A stretch of DNA of 64,000 nucleotides from Neurospora tetraspora (lineage: Eukaryota > Ascomycota > Sordariomycetes > Sordariales > Sordariaceae). How positions within the stretch are numbered: the stretch's first letter is position 1; each line of letters opens with the position of its first letter. The translations under genes and the position numbers were made by a program. The notes under the pieces were generated by a model. It saw nothing but the letters and a program-made list of their open reading frames with translations. It had not been told where the DNA came from and ran no database searches. The DNA lies in the NCBI RefSeq assembly GCF_033439725.1, contig NW_026944387.1:1054001-1118000 (forward strand). The letters run 5' to 3'. Shown one piece after another: positions 8,164-19,930 of this stretch.

Positions 8164-10608
8164 TTAATCATCCACCCTCGCCCACCACTCGACCTTGGTC
8201 CCCCTCTCTTCCGCAAGTGACTTCGCAGCTGCTCTTAGCGTTAATGCCTCATGCCTTACTTCCGTGATCGGTTTCCGCAAGGCATCAGCCAAATCCTCGT
8301 ACTCCATATCCGAGACCCTAGGGCCAATGTTCCGTAGCTGGTTCAACAACCATTTCTTCTTCTCGTCCGACCACATGGGATAATTCGGCTTGTAGGAGCG
8401 CCGCTGCCAAGAATACGTCGGCCCTGTGCTCGGGACCCTTGGCTGTCTTGACGACGTCGCTGACACACGGGACCCAGGTTGCTGCTGACGTGTGGGTACC
8501 GATCTCACTGGTGTTACTACCCCCGATGAACGTGGCATTGCCATAGACCCATTTGTATACTGCCACTGTTCCACCCTGGGTGATGGTTGTGAGCCAATGC
8601 GCTGTATAGACAAAGCGAATGCCGCATATTGGGCCTCCCTTTTGGCGAGCTCTGCTTCCTCGGCCGCCTGACGAGCCCCCTTGATGGCCTCGTCCTTGGC
8701 AATCTTTTTATTGTCTAGGTCGCTTAGCGCTTGTTTTAAGGTTTCGTCCCAGGGGCCGAGGAGCTTCTTTAGAAGCTGCCTGTTTTCTGTGATCTTTCTC
8801 TTGAGCACGTTTGTCTTGAACCTTCCCACATTGCCCAAATGCTCGTCCTCGGCGTCCTCGTCGTCCGAAACCTCGGATACCAGCCTTGTCCCCAGACGCT
8901 TGATCCAACCGGTGATGCGGAGGAGATATTGTATTGTACTGGTGGTGAATGTGCCAAATTGGGGAAAGCCAGGGAAATCGTATTCACCGTCGTCGTCTCC
9001 TCCATCCATTTCACCTAGACAGTACGCGCTCGACAAAACCAAAATCAACATGGGGATGCCATATTCGAACAAATCTTGCCTCAATGATTGGCGGTAGTGT
9101 GGCTTAGTAACCCCATTGGGGGCCAGATGTTGCTCACACACGTTCGCCACGATGTCCTGCAACGTTTTGATGTTCTTGCTCACCCAGTACTCGTCTTGCT
9201 TGGTAAGGGACGCCGCTCGGGGAGCTCGATCGAAAAGGATTTTGAGATCATATAGTTGCCCGCAAAAATTTTTGACTAGTTGCGTAGCCGTCGGTTTTTT
9301 AGTTTGGTCTCGGTATGGCTGTATTATGGTCTTGGACCAATCCTTGCTGAGGCCCGTCCAGCCAGGGCGGCCCATGATATTTCGCAACGGAAGGATGGTA
9401 CTGCCTGGCATTTCCACCTGCAGCGAGTCTTGGGGCAGAGTGGCAAAACGTCGATTTGGCGCGGCACGTGGGGGTTGATTGTTCGCCTCATCCTCTTTGT
9501 CTGTTTGTTCTTCTTCATCTTCGTGTGACTGTTCTTCCTCTTCATAATCTTTGTCGCTTTCCATTTCCTCGTAGTCGTCTTCTTGGTTCTGAGAATCGTC
9601 CCCATTCGCAAACTCGTCTGCAGGGTCGCTGCCGAGAACTGGTGACGGACGCGTGTGCTCCGGACCCAGTTCTGGCTGGGCTGAAGGAGGTACTTGTTTC
9701 TTCGTACGCTTCTTCAAATCAAAGAGCGATGGAAACTCTTGATCCGAATCATTGTCTGGCTCCGAATCATTGTCTGGCTCTTGTTCCAGCTGTTCTGGTA
9801 TTATCTCGAGGGTGTCTTTGTCTTTTTGTAGGCTTTTTTTCCCCCGTTCTTGTTCATCTTGCTCTGGTTCGACCTCCTCCTCTTGTTGTCTCTCATCGTC
9901 AACATGGTCGTCGACGCCTCTTGGAAGCTGAGACTCTGGGTGTTCCGCTGGTTCCAAAGCTTCGAATGCTGTATGGTACTCGACTTCCACAGAATCCAAT
10001 ACGTCATCTCTTTCCTGAGTTTGGGCCCCCCCTGCTTCCGATGTCTCTTCGGCTAGAGCCTCTATTTCGTCCAATGCCCGCTGTGATAGTTGTGTCTTGA
10101 ATGCTGCCTGGTCCTGTGCAATCACCGGCAGCGGATGTTTTCTAGGTCTTCCTCTGCGGCGCTTCACGCCAGTTGTGGAAGGTTGGGGCTCGGGTTGGGG
10201 CTCGGTAGGAGGAATAGGAGGGTCGCGCGACTTTGTACCTCTAAACGAGTTGACCACCTCAAGTAGTTGCTGCCTCAAAAGTGCATCTTCGTCTTCGCCG
10301 ATATCGTCATCTTGCCGACTTCCCTCTGCCTCGACAGATTCCTCTTGATCACCAGCCACTACTATGCTTCCGGGCGTCTTTCGTCTCTTGGAGGGATGAA
10401 TGTATTCGAGCGAGTTTCGCACCCTCTTCGTAGGTCGGAGTGTTGGACCGGTGAACATGCTCCGATTTCGTTTGTAATTCGGGGTGGGTTCGGCTGGTAT
10501 ATCGTCGTCAGAGGAGCTGGAATCGTCATCACCTTGCTGGAAGGGGGCATTACTCGTGGCCGTTTCCTGAGCGCGACCCCCGCTTTGCGCATGCCTGGTA
10601 GTGACCAT
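8164..10608 (-). CDS. large acidic protein with AT-hook and C-terminal Myb/SANT-like segment
   Basis: This is a single open frame of 814 residues from an ATG at 10608. An AT-hook (KRRRGRPRKH) lies near residue 155. Residues about 200-390 are strongly acidic, with many Glu/Asp runs and two copies of the phrase EPDNDS. A folded-looking region (about 430-590) has conserved-looking aromatics and LVKNFCGQLYDLKILF. The last 70 residues begin MWSDEKKKWLLNQLRNIG and read like a Myb/SANT helix bundle, ending EWWARVDD. Basic runs (NYKRNRSM, HPSKRRKT) near the N-terminus look like nuclear localisation signals. I do not recognise the family. DNA binding and a chromatin or chromosome role are inferred from the AT-hook and Myb-like end. 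Confidence 0.8.
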   Translation of the reverse strand: MVTTRHAQSGGRAQETATSNAPFQQGDDDSSSSDDDIPAEPTPNYKRNRSMFTGPTLRPTKRVRNSLEYIHPSKRRKTPGSIVVAGDQEESVEAEGSRQDDDIGEDEDALLRQQLLEVVNSFRGTKSRDPPIPPTEPQPEPQPSTTGVKRRRGRPRKHPLPVIAQDQAAFKTQLSQRALDEIEALAEETSEAGGAQTQERDDVLDSVEVEYHTAFEALEPAEHPESQLPRGVDDHVDDERQQEEEVEPEQDEQERGKKSLQKDKDTLEIIPEQLEQEPDNDSEPDNDSDQEFPSLFDLKKRTKKQVPPSAQPELGPEHTRPSPVLGSDPADEFANGDDSQNQEDDYEEMESDKDYEEEEQSHEDEEEQTDKEDEANNQPPRAAPNRRFATLPQDSLQVEMPGSTILPLRNIMGRPGWTGLSKDWSKTIIQPYRDQTKKPTATQLVKNFCGQLYDLKILFDRAPRAASLTKQDEYWVSKNIKTLQDIVANVCEQHLAPNGVTKPHYRQSLRQDLFEYGIPMLILVLSSAYCLGEMDGGDDDGEYDFPGFPQFGTFTTSTIQYLLRITGWIKRLGTRLVSEVSDDEDAEDEHLGNVGRFKTNVLKRKITENRQLLKKLLGPWDETLKQALSDLDNKKIAKDEAIKGARQAAEEAELAKREAQYAAFALSIQRIGSQPSPRVEQWQYTNGSMAMPRSSGVVTPVRSVPTRQQQPGSRVSATSSRQPRVPSTGPTYSWQRRSYKPNYPMWSDEKKKWLLNQLRNIGPRVSDMEYEDLADALRKPITEVRHEALTLRAAAKSLAEERGTKVEWWARVDD

Positions 10609-12270
10609 GGTGTTTTGTTCTGCTCAGCTGTTGTGGTATGGCTCGTTCTGCCAATTCACAGTTAGCACAATAATTACCACCAACCTAATCTCCGCTGGTC
10701 GAGCAACGGATGAGTCATCTGCTCGGCAGTTGAAAGTATGGTTGAAAGCTTCAATTGTTGTAGAGGTAGCAGTCGAAGCCGCGGAGAGCTTGACGCGTGA
10801 AGCTTGAAAGATGGAAGAAGAAAACGCGCTTCACAAAGCTTCCCGTCAAACGCCAACAACAGTCGACGCACATCCTTCAGTGGGCTGCGCGGGGCCTGTC
10901 CCGCTAAAGCTCTCCTCCCCACAGTGGGTGCTTTGGTGGGGTGGGGACTACAACCCTAGTAGCGGAGGCCCGGACCCATACCATCCGGAAGGTGCCGGCA
11001 ACTTTCCTTATTGTGGGAGTGCCGCCTCCGATCTCCGGCCCGGGATGAAGAATGGACATGACTGGATCTTGTTGTACCAGAGTTATCTCTTCTACATGTA
11101 AACGCCCAGAGATTGTGCCCTCGTACAGGACTCGAATGAAGGAATTACACGACGGCTGCCAAGGGTTTTGTAAACGCGCCATTGAGCTGGCACAATTGCC
11201 GTTGCGCATCCTCCATTAGTGTAATTACGTGTTCCCATACGCAGTGTGAACTTTACCAGATCTTTCAGTGTTGAAACACCGCTTCATCTTTCTCTTTGCT
11301 GTCAAGCTGTGTATCCTCCTTTCCCTACCTTGATATCCCGGCGCATCACAAACATTCGCAGACTTGAAAGAAACGAGCTTGCTCCGAAATGACATATGAT
11401 TGTTGTGGAACTGGGTGCTTTTGTTACCTACTGCTCGTCCTGCGTCCTGCCGTGAACCAATGTAGCAATAGGTTGTACGGCTGCTCCTAGATGCTCCCTC
11501 ATGACCCCAGCCGGACACCTTGATGGCCCGATTCTTCAATGTTTTTGGCAAAGAGTCTAGATGCCCGCTGCAAGTCGGGTCCCGCTGGCCCCATTGCTGT
11601 CGGGTCCAATCATGCCGTCTAAGTCGCTGAAACAAAACTTGTGACCAATCAATGAGAGGCTCCGATGTCGTTGCAGCAGCTTTGCAGCGGGAGGCTGTCC
11701 GCTGCCGTCATCGTCATCGGAACGGGACCCGTCGAGGTCGTCGTCATGGCCCCACTTGTCCATAGTTTCTTTAACAGTGTAGCACCTTCGCCGCCAAGGG
11801 AAGTGCCCAGCGAGGTCCGTAGGCTTCTGGCTTTTTCTCTTTGCGACTTCGCCCAATGTTCTCGTCAAACTGTCTCTCAAACAACCACCATTTGGACTAA
11901 AACAACCTGAGACGGAAATCGCCGCTGTCTCCTCCGAATCGCCAAGGATACCTTACAGGCCCCGGATCCTACAACTCGGCCGGCGCATATCACGACTCGT
12001 AGCGCCTATCAGCAAAGGCAAAAAATCGGACCACGGTCGCTTGCAGAGCTTTTGCAGAGCTTGTGACTGCCCCTGCTCGATACCACTGCACTGCACTTCG
12101 TCCTTCCTCTTCTGTCTGCAGCGAGAAAAGGAAACGGAAGCGCGCCAAGCCCAGTCTCGCGGCCAACAGCCCCAACTTCCAATAACCCGGCTTCTTCCTC
12201 TCCTCTACATCCACCCAAGAGTGTCTCGTAGCTCATCCGCAACCGACTCTGGTGGCAACTTTCGAAAATT
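10609..12270. other. divergent intergenic region, 1.66 kb
   Basis: This holds the promoters of the minus-strand AT-hook/Myb-like gene and the plus-strand CBS membrane protein gene. An ACGCGT hexamer (MCB type) lies at 10793-10798, about 185 bp from the AT-hook gene. No reading frame here is convincing, and no tRNA or 5S rRNA is seen. Confidence 0.4.
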
Positions 12271-14791
12271 ATGTCGATAGCCCCCCGAACGGCACAACAT
12301 TTTCGTGGTGCCTCCTCCCGTTCCAATGGCTTGCTAGCAGCACGCTCTCTGACGGTAGGCCTTGCTCGCGCCCTGTTTATGGGCATTTCAAGCGTCACAG
12401 CTGCACCGATACCTCTAGGCATTCTTGAACATGGACGTTCCGAGGAGCCAGAAGAGGGCGCCGGCCTTTGGGTCCTCTATGTGGTCTCAGCTGTCTTGGT
12501 CCTCGTCGGAGGAGCCTTTGCCGGCTTGACGATAGCGTATGTTTATCTCCAGCGAGCCTTCATTTCTATCAGTAGTACTAACATGGAACGTCTAGTCTTA
12601 TGGGCCAGGATGGTATCTACCTCCAAGTACTCGCCAGAGACTTGACCGAACCACAACAAAAGAACGCGAAACGAGTGTACGATCTACTACAGCGTGGCAA
12701 GCACTGGGTCCTGGTTACCCTGCTATTGTCCAATGTCATTGTCAATGAAACACTCCCCGTTGTTTTGGACCGTTGCCTCGGCGGTGGTGTTGCCGCTGTC
12801 ATCGGTTCTACTGTCTTGATTGGTACGTTTCATTCCACATGGATCCAGTCCGTTCGTCTAATATGGTCTTTACAGTCATCTTCGGTGAGGTCATTCCCCA
12901 GTCGCTATGCGTTCGATACGGCCTGCCGATCGGTGGCTACATGGCCAAGCCCGTCCTCTTGCTCATGTACCTGACTGCCCCCGTCTCCTACCCGATTGCA
13001 AAGCTTCTCGACAAGCTCCTTGGAGAGGACCACGGAACCGTCTACAAGAAGAGTGGTCTCAAGACTTTGGTCACTCTACACAAGAACCTCGGCGATGTTT
13101 CGGAACGTCTCAACCAGGATGAAGTCACCATCATCAGTGCGGTACTCGACTTGAAGGAAAAGCCGGTCGCCAATGTCATGACCCCCATGGAGGACGTTTT
13201 TGTCATGGCAGAGGACACTGTTCTGGATGAGAAGACCATGGATATGATCTTGTCAGCCGGCTACTCGAGAATCCCCATCCATGAAACCGGCAATCCTACA
13301 AATTTCGTCGGCATGCTGCTTGTCAAGATTCTGATCACCTACGACCCCGAAGACTGCAAGAGAGTCAAGGACTTCCCCTTGGCCACTCTCCCCGAGACCC
13401 GCCCCGAAACCAGCTGTTTAGACATTGTCAACTTCTTCCAGGAGGGCAAGTCCCACATGGTTCTTGTTTCGGAATATCCCGGAGAAGATCACGGCGCCCT
13501 TGGTGTGGTCACCCTTGAGGATGTGATCGAGGAACTGATCGGAGAGTAAGTCTTGGCTTTAACTTTGCTTGCTTCCATATGTTCATTTTACTGACCGCAC
13601 TCCAGGGAAATCATTGACGAATCGGATGTTTATATCGACGTCCACAAGGCCATTCGCCGGTTGACTCCTGCACCCAAGGCCAGAATTACACGTCGTGCCT
13701 CCGAGGATATTATCGGCAAGACGATGAGCAGGGGTCATGATGATGTCGCCGGTTCGAGTAAGACAAACGGTGTTGATATTCCACCATCAAAGATTGTTGA
13801 GCCGCTTACCGGTGCGGGCAGCACTGTCTCTGAAGCGGCCCACCTTATCAACGAGCGGGATCCCAAGCAGACTACTTTCATGATGCGGAGAAGCTCCGCT
13901 GGGGTCGATGGCCAGATGGTGAACACTACGGTTCCGGTCCGCGCCAATCTCGAAGAACTGAGGCAGCACTTGAAACACCTAGGACCCTCCAACCCGGCTA
14001 TTAATCCCAAGAACACTCGCTCGACTACAGTGAAGATCAAGCCGGGGATCGCGGGACATCTTTCTCAAGCACGTGCTGCATCGATTGCCGATTCGAGCGC
14101 CGTTGCCGAGACTCCCTTTGAAGACGACGAAACCACCAGCCTCCTCAGACCTCAGCAATCAACCGCAAAGGACGGTATTCAAGCTTTGACGCAGAGCTAC
14201 GGTGGTGTTAGCCCTGCTACCGCGCAGCTCATCTCTCCAGCAGAGAGTGCCATAACGGCAGTACCTATCAGTGTGGACAACTCGGACGGCAACCAGGATA
14301 CAGTCGACAAGTCAACGCAGACGCCCCCGAGGCAGCAGCAAAATGCGGCCACGGATACGGCCGGCGGGTTGTCTGGCCATCGATCGAGCGGTAGTAGCGT
14401 CGCCAGCTTGCGCGACAGCGGCCTCTTGCCCCCTAGGCGTGGAATTGTTCGCAGTGGAAGTATAACGGAGAACATTATCGAGACACGAGGTGTCAGAAAG
14501 GTGGTTTTGGAGACCAACAGCTCCAACGACGAGGAGGAATATGCCATCACGACAACCTCCCCCGATCACGGCCGCGGCACCAAGGTGACTTTATCGATAG
14601 CCCAGCCATCCGCCAGGTCGGAGACAGGTGACGAGAGTCAGGGCCTGATGTCGCCTACGACGGGCGATGAAGGACACCAGTCGGGAGATAAGGGGGATGA
14701 ATCTGCCAAGACCAACGGTGGCGGACAGAGCAGTAGTCATGGGAAGAAGCACAAAAGCAAAAAGAAGAAGCGCAAGGGCGGCAAATCTTAG
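12271..14791 (+). CDS. CNNM/Mam3-type membrane protein (DUF21 plus CBS pair)
   Basis: Four coding exons (12271-12536, 12596-12822, 12876-13545, 13606-14791), with introns of 59, 53 and 60 bp, join in frame to give 782 residues. The N-terminal part has a hydrophobic segment ([20 protein letters not shown]), then three more in the DUF21 region (about residues 60-215), including [17 protein letters not shown] and [10 protein letters not shown], which are typical of this family. A CBS-domain pair follows (about 250-405): [22 protein letters not shown], and [18 protein letters not shown]. The C-terminal 370 residues are low complexity and end in a Lys-rich tail. Yeast Mam3 is a vacuolar membrane protein linked to manganese and other metals, and animal CNNMs to magnesium; a metal-homeostasis role at the vacuole is by analogy. 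Confidence 0.92.
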
Positions 14792-15457
14792 GTCGATGGG
14801 CTGCTTGAGCTGATTCCTTCGGAGAGTGTGGCATAGTATGAGCTACCTACGGAAACAGATGAAGAAGGTTTTTATGGAAATTATGTTTGGGGAAAACGAG
14901 GACAATGGGTATAGGAAAATGAGGGAATTAGCGAAATCGGTCAGGAAACGAACGAGAAGAGCGATGACGGTCTGAACGAAGCATTGTATTGTATTGATGA
15001 AGTACAGTAACTGAGGATTTGGTTTCTCTTTCTTCTTGTTGTTTGTCGGTGTCGGTGGCATGGAGTCTTAGCATGAAGCATGGATATTTCTGGCTGTCGG
15101 CCCTGATTGTTATTATTTTAGGATCATAGTCATCAGTATCATCATTGGTACACACGATATCATTACTTTGGCCTGTTGCTGACACATCGGTGAATGAGGA
15201 AAGCGGCGGACTAAGTGGATCACGGCATCGCTGCCGCCGCCGGACAGCTCCGTCCCGTCGTAGCACAAGCTGAACGATGTGGAGAATAGCTTCTCTGACG
15301 TCAACACCTTATCTCCGATGACACGAAGCTCCATCCCATGTTATTTGTCAGCTGCGCAGAAGCCCCCTCACCGTTCGGCCCCAAAGCTCACCACGTCACC
15401 ACTTCCTCCCCCGCACTTTGTCGAATTTTCCCTTCCTCTCCTCTTCTACGTGGTGAC
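14792..15457. other. intergenic region before glyoxalase I
   Basis: No gene is seen. It contains the 3' UTR of the CBS protein gene and the promoter of glyoxalase I. Confidence 0.4.
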
Positions 15458-16835
15458 ATGAACTCAACTACGCGTGCGGTACAGAGATTGAAGCTTTTTT
15501 CTGGTGCTTTGTTTAGTAACAAGAAGACGACGGTGTTTAGACCTGGTAAGTAGTCACCTTTCAGAACAGAAAGACAGCAAGTTGGTGACGGAACAAACGG
15601 GGAATGAACTGTGGTCTTGTGGATGAGACTGACTTTGGTGCGCATCAACATTCAACAGCTTTCACGAGATCGTTTGCAAACATGGCGGCTACTACCGATG
15701 TCAAGAACTACAAGTTCAACCACTCCATGTAAGTTGCGATTCTGGCTAGTCGATGAGATTGGACGACGAGGGCAGGACAAGTAAACTGAGTTGGAGATAA
15801 CAGGATCCGGGTCAAGGACCCTAAGGAGTCGGGTACGTGACAGCCCGTCTACCCTCAACGACACGCTATTAACATACGACAGTCAAATTCTACGAGTTCC
15901 TTGGCATGTCCCTCCTCAAAAAACTCTCCTTCCCCGAAGCCAAATTCGACCTCTACTTCCTCGGCTACGACGCTCCCGGGGCCGTCTCCAGCGGCGCCAA
16001 CCTGTGGGACCGCGAAGGCCTTATCGAACTAACCCACAACTACGGCACCGAGAACGACGACTCCTACAAGGTCAACAACGGCAACGTCGAACCGCACCGC
16101 GGCTTCGGCCACACCTGTATTAGTGTCGACAACCTCCAGGCCGCCTGCCAGCGCCTCGAGGATGCGGGTTACAAGTTCCAGAAGAAGCTCACCGACGGCC
16201 GGATGAAGCACATTGCGTTCGCCCTGGACCCGGATGGCTACTGGGTGGAGATCATTGGACGGAAACCCGTGGAGGAGACGGAGGGACTGAAGGAGACGGA
16301 TTTGAAGAGTTATAGGATGAACCATACCATGTTGAGGGTCAAGGATGCGGAGAAGAGTCTCAAGTTCTATCAGGACGTGTTGGGGATGAAGTTGGTTAGG
16401 ACGCATGAGGCGAAAGAGGCTGGGTTTAATCTTTACTTCCTTGGGTATGGGGATGCGAAGGGGAACGAGGCGGATCGCGAGGGGCTGTTGGAGTTGACGT
16501 GGAATTATGGGACGGAGAAGGATGAGAACTTTTCGTACCATAACGGCAACGACCAGCCTCAAGGGTTTGGTCATATCTGTAAGTGGAAGCCTCTTCTGAG
16601 CTCGTTGAGAGCAGCGATTAAGACAATATGGTTTGCTAACGATCGATGACTTGAAATAGGCCTGTCGGTTGACAGCATTGAGGCTGCTTGCGAGCGTCTT
16701 GAGGGTCTGAACGTCAACTGGAAGAAGAGACTGACGGATGGTCGCATGAAGAATGTTGCTTTCGTTCTTGATCCTGATGGCTACTGGATCGAGTTGGTCC
16801 AGAACGAGCGCTTCACTGGCCAGTCTAACTTCTAA
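15458..16835 (+). CDS. glo-1: glyoxalase I (lactoylglutathione lyase), two-domain form
   Basis: This enzyme isomerises the hemithioacetal of methylglyoxal and glutathione to S-lactoylglutathione. Five coding exons (15458-15545, 15659-15728, 15804-15832, 15883-16578, 16660-16835) join in frame to 352 residues; exon 3 is only 29 nt. Two homologous halves are plain: KFNHSMIRVKDPKES with FDLYFLGYDAPG, and RMNHTMLRVKDAEKS with FNLYFLGYGDAKG. Each half ends in LTDGRMKxxAFxLDPDGYWxE, carrying the metal-binding Glu. The first exon encodes a basic, hydroxylated N-terminus that looks like a mitochondrial presequence. A second in-frame ATG (MAATTDV, exon 2) could give a cytosolic form. Fungal enzymes usually have this fused two-domain form. 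Confidence 0.95.
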
Positions 16836-17869
16836 GCTGATTACAATGTTTAAGGGGGTGTTATAGGTTAGATGTGGAATGCGACTAGGTCCCTCAATAG
16901 CACACTTTGTGCTCTGTTGACAGCTATCGTCTCCCATTCAATGCTGTATAGCTTCTGTTTCTACCTTTCAGATTCCAATGTCTCTTCACTTTTGCATTAA
17001 ACGACATCATGTACCACCCACGCCCGCCCTGCGTACATACTCCGGGTGCAGCAACCTGCAGTAGCCAAACGTGGGGGAATGAGGGGTTTGAGATCGTGAG
17101 GGTGTGAGGCCTCGAAGCTTCATAGGTCCATCCAGCACAATTCAACCGCGAAGCTTCGGGAGTTGCCTTGCCCTACCCTCCTCTGCCCGTCAGCTGGGTT
17201 CGTTATTGGACTTCGAAACATCCTATCCCAACTTACCGTACTCTATTGATGAATGGCTGATAATTGATAGGATTACACAATGTTATGACTATTCAGAGAT
17301 TTCCTCCATCTGTTTGGCCAACAAGTCGGAGTGTTCCTCGCACTACTTTCTATCTACCATTACTGGCATCCGATGAGATGCAGTCACACGACAATCTCAT
17401 TTCCAGACTAATTCACCTCGCATACATCCGAAACCACCATCCAGCTCTCTCCGCCTTGACGCCGAGAGTATGGAATGGGGCCCTTCGAGTATTCTCCATT
17501 TCCTGCACGTCACCTCGTCCACGACATGAGCTTCCTTGGTCGGGATGAGCACTACGTCCTGTTGTGGGATATGGTGATATTGCAAAAGCCAGCTGAGATC
17601 CTGGGACGCGGGGGTGAAAGGCCAAGCAAGTGTTACAGGTCACCACGTCTTGTGCTATAAGCAACAATTCAACAAAGAATGGTGCTGCTTCAAGGTTATA
17701 AGCCCCTCTTTTCCCTCATGAATTATGCTGCATGAGATATTGAGTGCTGGTCATCAACCATACTTCAACCTCTTCTCAGTCTTCAAGTTCCATCTGCTCA
17801 GATTAGTACTCACCCCAATTACTGATCACATCCAATACCATACCTCTGCCACTTCCACCCAACCCAACC
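16836..17869. other. intergenic region before phosphoglycerate dehydrogenase
   Basis: No gene is supported. Short frames on both strands lack any family feature. The right end is CA/CT-rich, as in fungal leaders. Confidence 0.4.
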
Positions 17870-19930
17870 ATGACGCCCTCGGCCATTATTACCCCCCCTC
17901 CCTCCTCCTCCCCTATCACCCCATCCCCATCCCCCACCACCTCCTTCAAAATCCTCATCCCCGAACCCCTCTCAGAAGAAGGTCTCACCCTCCTGCGATC
18001 CTCCTCTTCCCACGAGGTCGAGGTCACCTACCACCCAAAAACCACCCCCTCAACCCTCGCCTCTCTCCTCTTTCCCTATCACGCCCTAATCATCCGCTCC
18101 GAAACAAACGTCACCTCCGCCCTCTTATCCCCCGCCATCTCCCCCAACCTGCGCGTCATCGCCCGCGCCGGCGTCGGCGTCGACAACATTGATGTCGAAG
18201 CCGCCACCAAGCGCGGGATAATCGTCGTCAACTCGCCGCACGGCAACATCGCGGCCGCGGCCGAGCACACCGTTGCGTTGTTGCTTGCTACGGCTAGGAA
18301 CATTGGCAGGGCTGATGCGGGCATGAAGCAAGGAAAATGGGAGAGGAGTAAGTTGGTGGGTGTGGAAGTGGGCGGGAAGGCGTTGGGGATTATTGGGTTG
18401 GGGAAGGTGGGGATGAAAGTGGCTAGGATGGCTGGTGCTGGAGGATTGGGGATGAGGGTGATGGGATTGGATCCGTATGCTAGTGAGGAGATTGCGAGGG
18501 GTGCGGGGGTGAAGCTTATTGGTGGGCTCGAGGAGTTGTTGAAGGTGGTAGATTTCTTGACGGTGCATACGCCGTTGTTGGCGAGTACGGCGGATATGGT
18601 GGGGGAGAAGGAGTTGAGGTTGATGAAGAGGACGGCGAGGGTGTTGAATGTGGCGAGGGGTGGGGTGTATAATGAGGGGGCGTTGTTGAAGGCTCTTGAG
18701 GAGGGGTGGATTGCTGGAGCGGGAATCGATGTTTATACGCAGGAGCCGGTGAGGTTTGATGTGGAAGGAGAAGAGTCGATGGCGGCTGCGGCGAGACTAG
18801 CGAGACATCCGAAGGTGGTGGCGACGCCGCATTTGGGAGCGAGCACGGTCGAGGCGCAGGAGAATGTGTCGGTGGATGTGTGTACGCAGGTGTTGGAGAT
18901 TTTGAGGGGTGGGATGCCGACGGCCGCGGTGAATGCGCCGTTGATTTTGCCGGAGGAGTATAGGAGGTTGCAGCCTTTTGTGAAGCTGTGAGTGTCCAGT
19001 CTTTCCACCTCATGTCCCTCTAATCGTATTCCTCCATATCTTCGCAAATCCTTTACTTCTCACGATCATCACTAACGGAACCTCCAACCGCTCCCCAGCA
19101 TCGAGCGCATGGGCTCCCTCTACACCCAACACTTCGCCCGCACCAGCACCAAACCCAACCGCCTAGGCGGCCGCCGTTTCGAACTAACCTACCACGGCGC
19201 CCTCGCCTCCGTCCCCCCACCCTCCACCCGCCCCCTAACCGCCGCGCTCATCAAAGGTCTCCTTTCATCCATCTCCTCGCACGCCGGCCGCGACGTCAAC
19301 ATCGTCAACGCCTCCCTCATCGCCCGCGAGCGAGGAATCGCTATCGATGAGAAGTTTGTGCACAGCGACGATAACAACACCCCTACTTCCGTCGGCTCCG
19401 GCGAGGGAGGAGGACAGGTGACGCTTCGCAGTTTACTTACCTCCTCCTCCAAAATTTGCAGCGAAGAAGAGCAAGAACGGGAACATGAACAGGAACAGAT
19501 TATCGAGGGACACGTAACCAGTGGCGGCTCAGATATTTTTATTTCTAAACTGGACCGGTTCGCCGGCGCGAATTTTCAGCCGGAGGGAACACTGCTGGTG
19601 CTGAGGAACTATGATCGCCCGGGCAAGATTGGTGGTGTGGGCATGGTGGTGGGGAGGCATGGGATTAATATTCGGTTCATGCAGGTTGCTGGGTTAAGTG
19701 GTCAAAGTGGTGGTGGTGGTGGTGGTGGTGGGACTAAGCGAAGAGTAAGGCCGGTTGGGACGGTGGAAACTAGGGGTGGAGAGGAGACGGAGGAGACAGT
19801 GGAGGAGAGGGAGGAGGATAGTAGGGAGGCGTTGATGATTTTGGGGGTTGAAGGGGATGTTACGGAGGAGGTGGTGAGGGAGTTGGAAGGGCAGGAGGGG
19901 ATTTTGGATGTTAGTTTGGTTAGATTGTGA
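17870..19930 (+). CDS. D-3-phosphoglycerate dehydrogenase with ACT domain
   Basis: This enzyme oxidises 3-phosphoglycerate to 3-phosphohydroxypyruvate with NAD, the first step of serine synthesis in the cytosol. Coding exons 17870-18987 and 19099-19930, with a 111-bp intron (18988-19098), join in frame to 649 residues. Visible motifs are ARAGVGVDNIDVEAATKRGI, the Rossmann loop ALGIIGLGKVGMKVA near residue 170, a catalytic-Arg block LNVARGGVYNE, and the His motif TPHLGAST near 321. Exon 2 encodes an intervening domain (FELTYHGALASV, then a long Gly/Glu-rich loop) and a C-terminal ACT domain (GTLLVLRNYDRPGKIG ... ALMILGVEGDV), the usual serine-feedback site. The ACT domain is interrupted by a run of eight glycines from a GGT repeat (about 19709-19732) and an acidic stretch. 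Codon usage shifts from C-rich to G-rich within exon 1. Confidence 0.95.
19709..19732 (+). repeat. GGT trinucleotide run inside the ACT domain
   Basis: About eight GGT units in frame encode a polyglycine run between two halves of the ACT domain of phosphoglycerate dehydrogenase. Length is likely to vary between strains. Confidence 0.85.
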
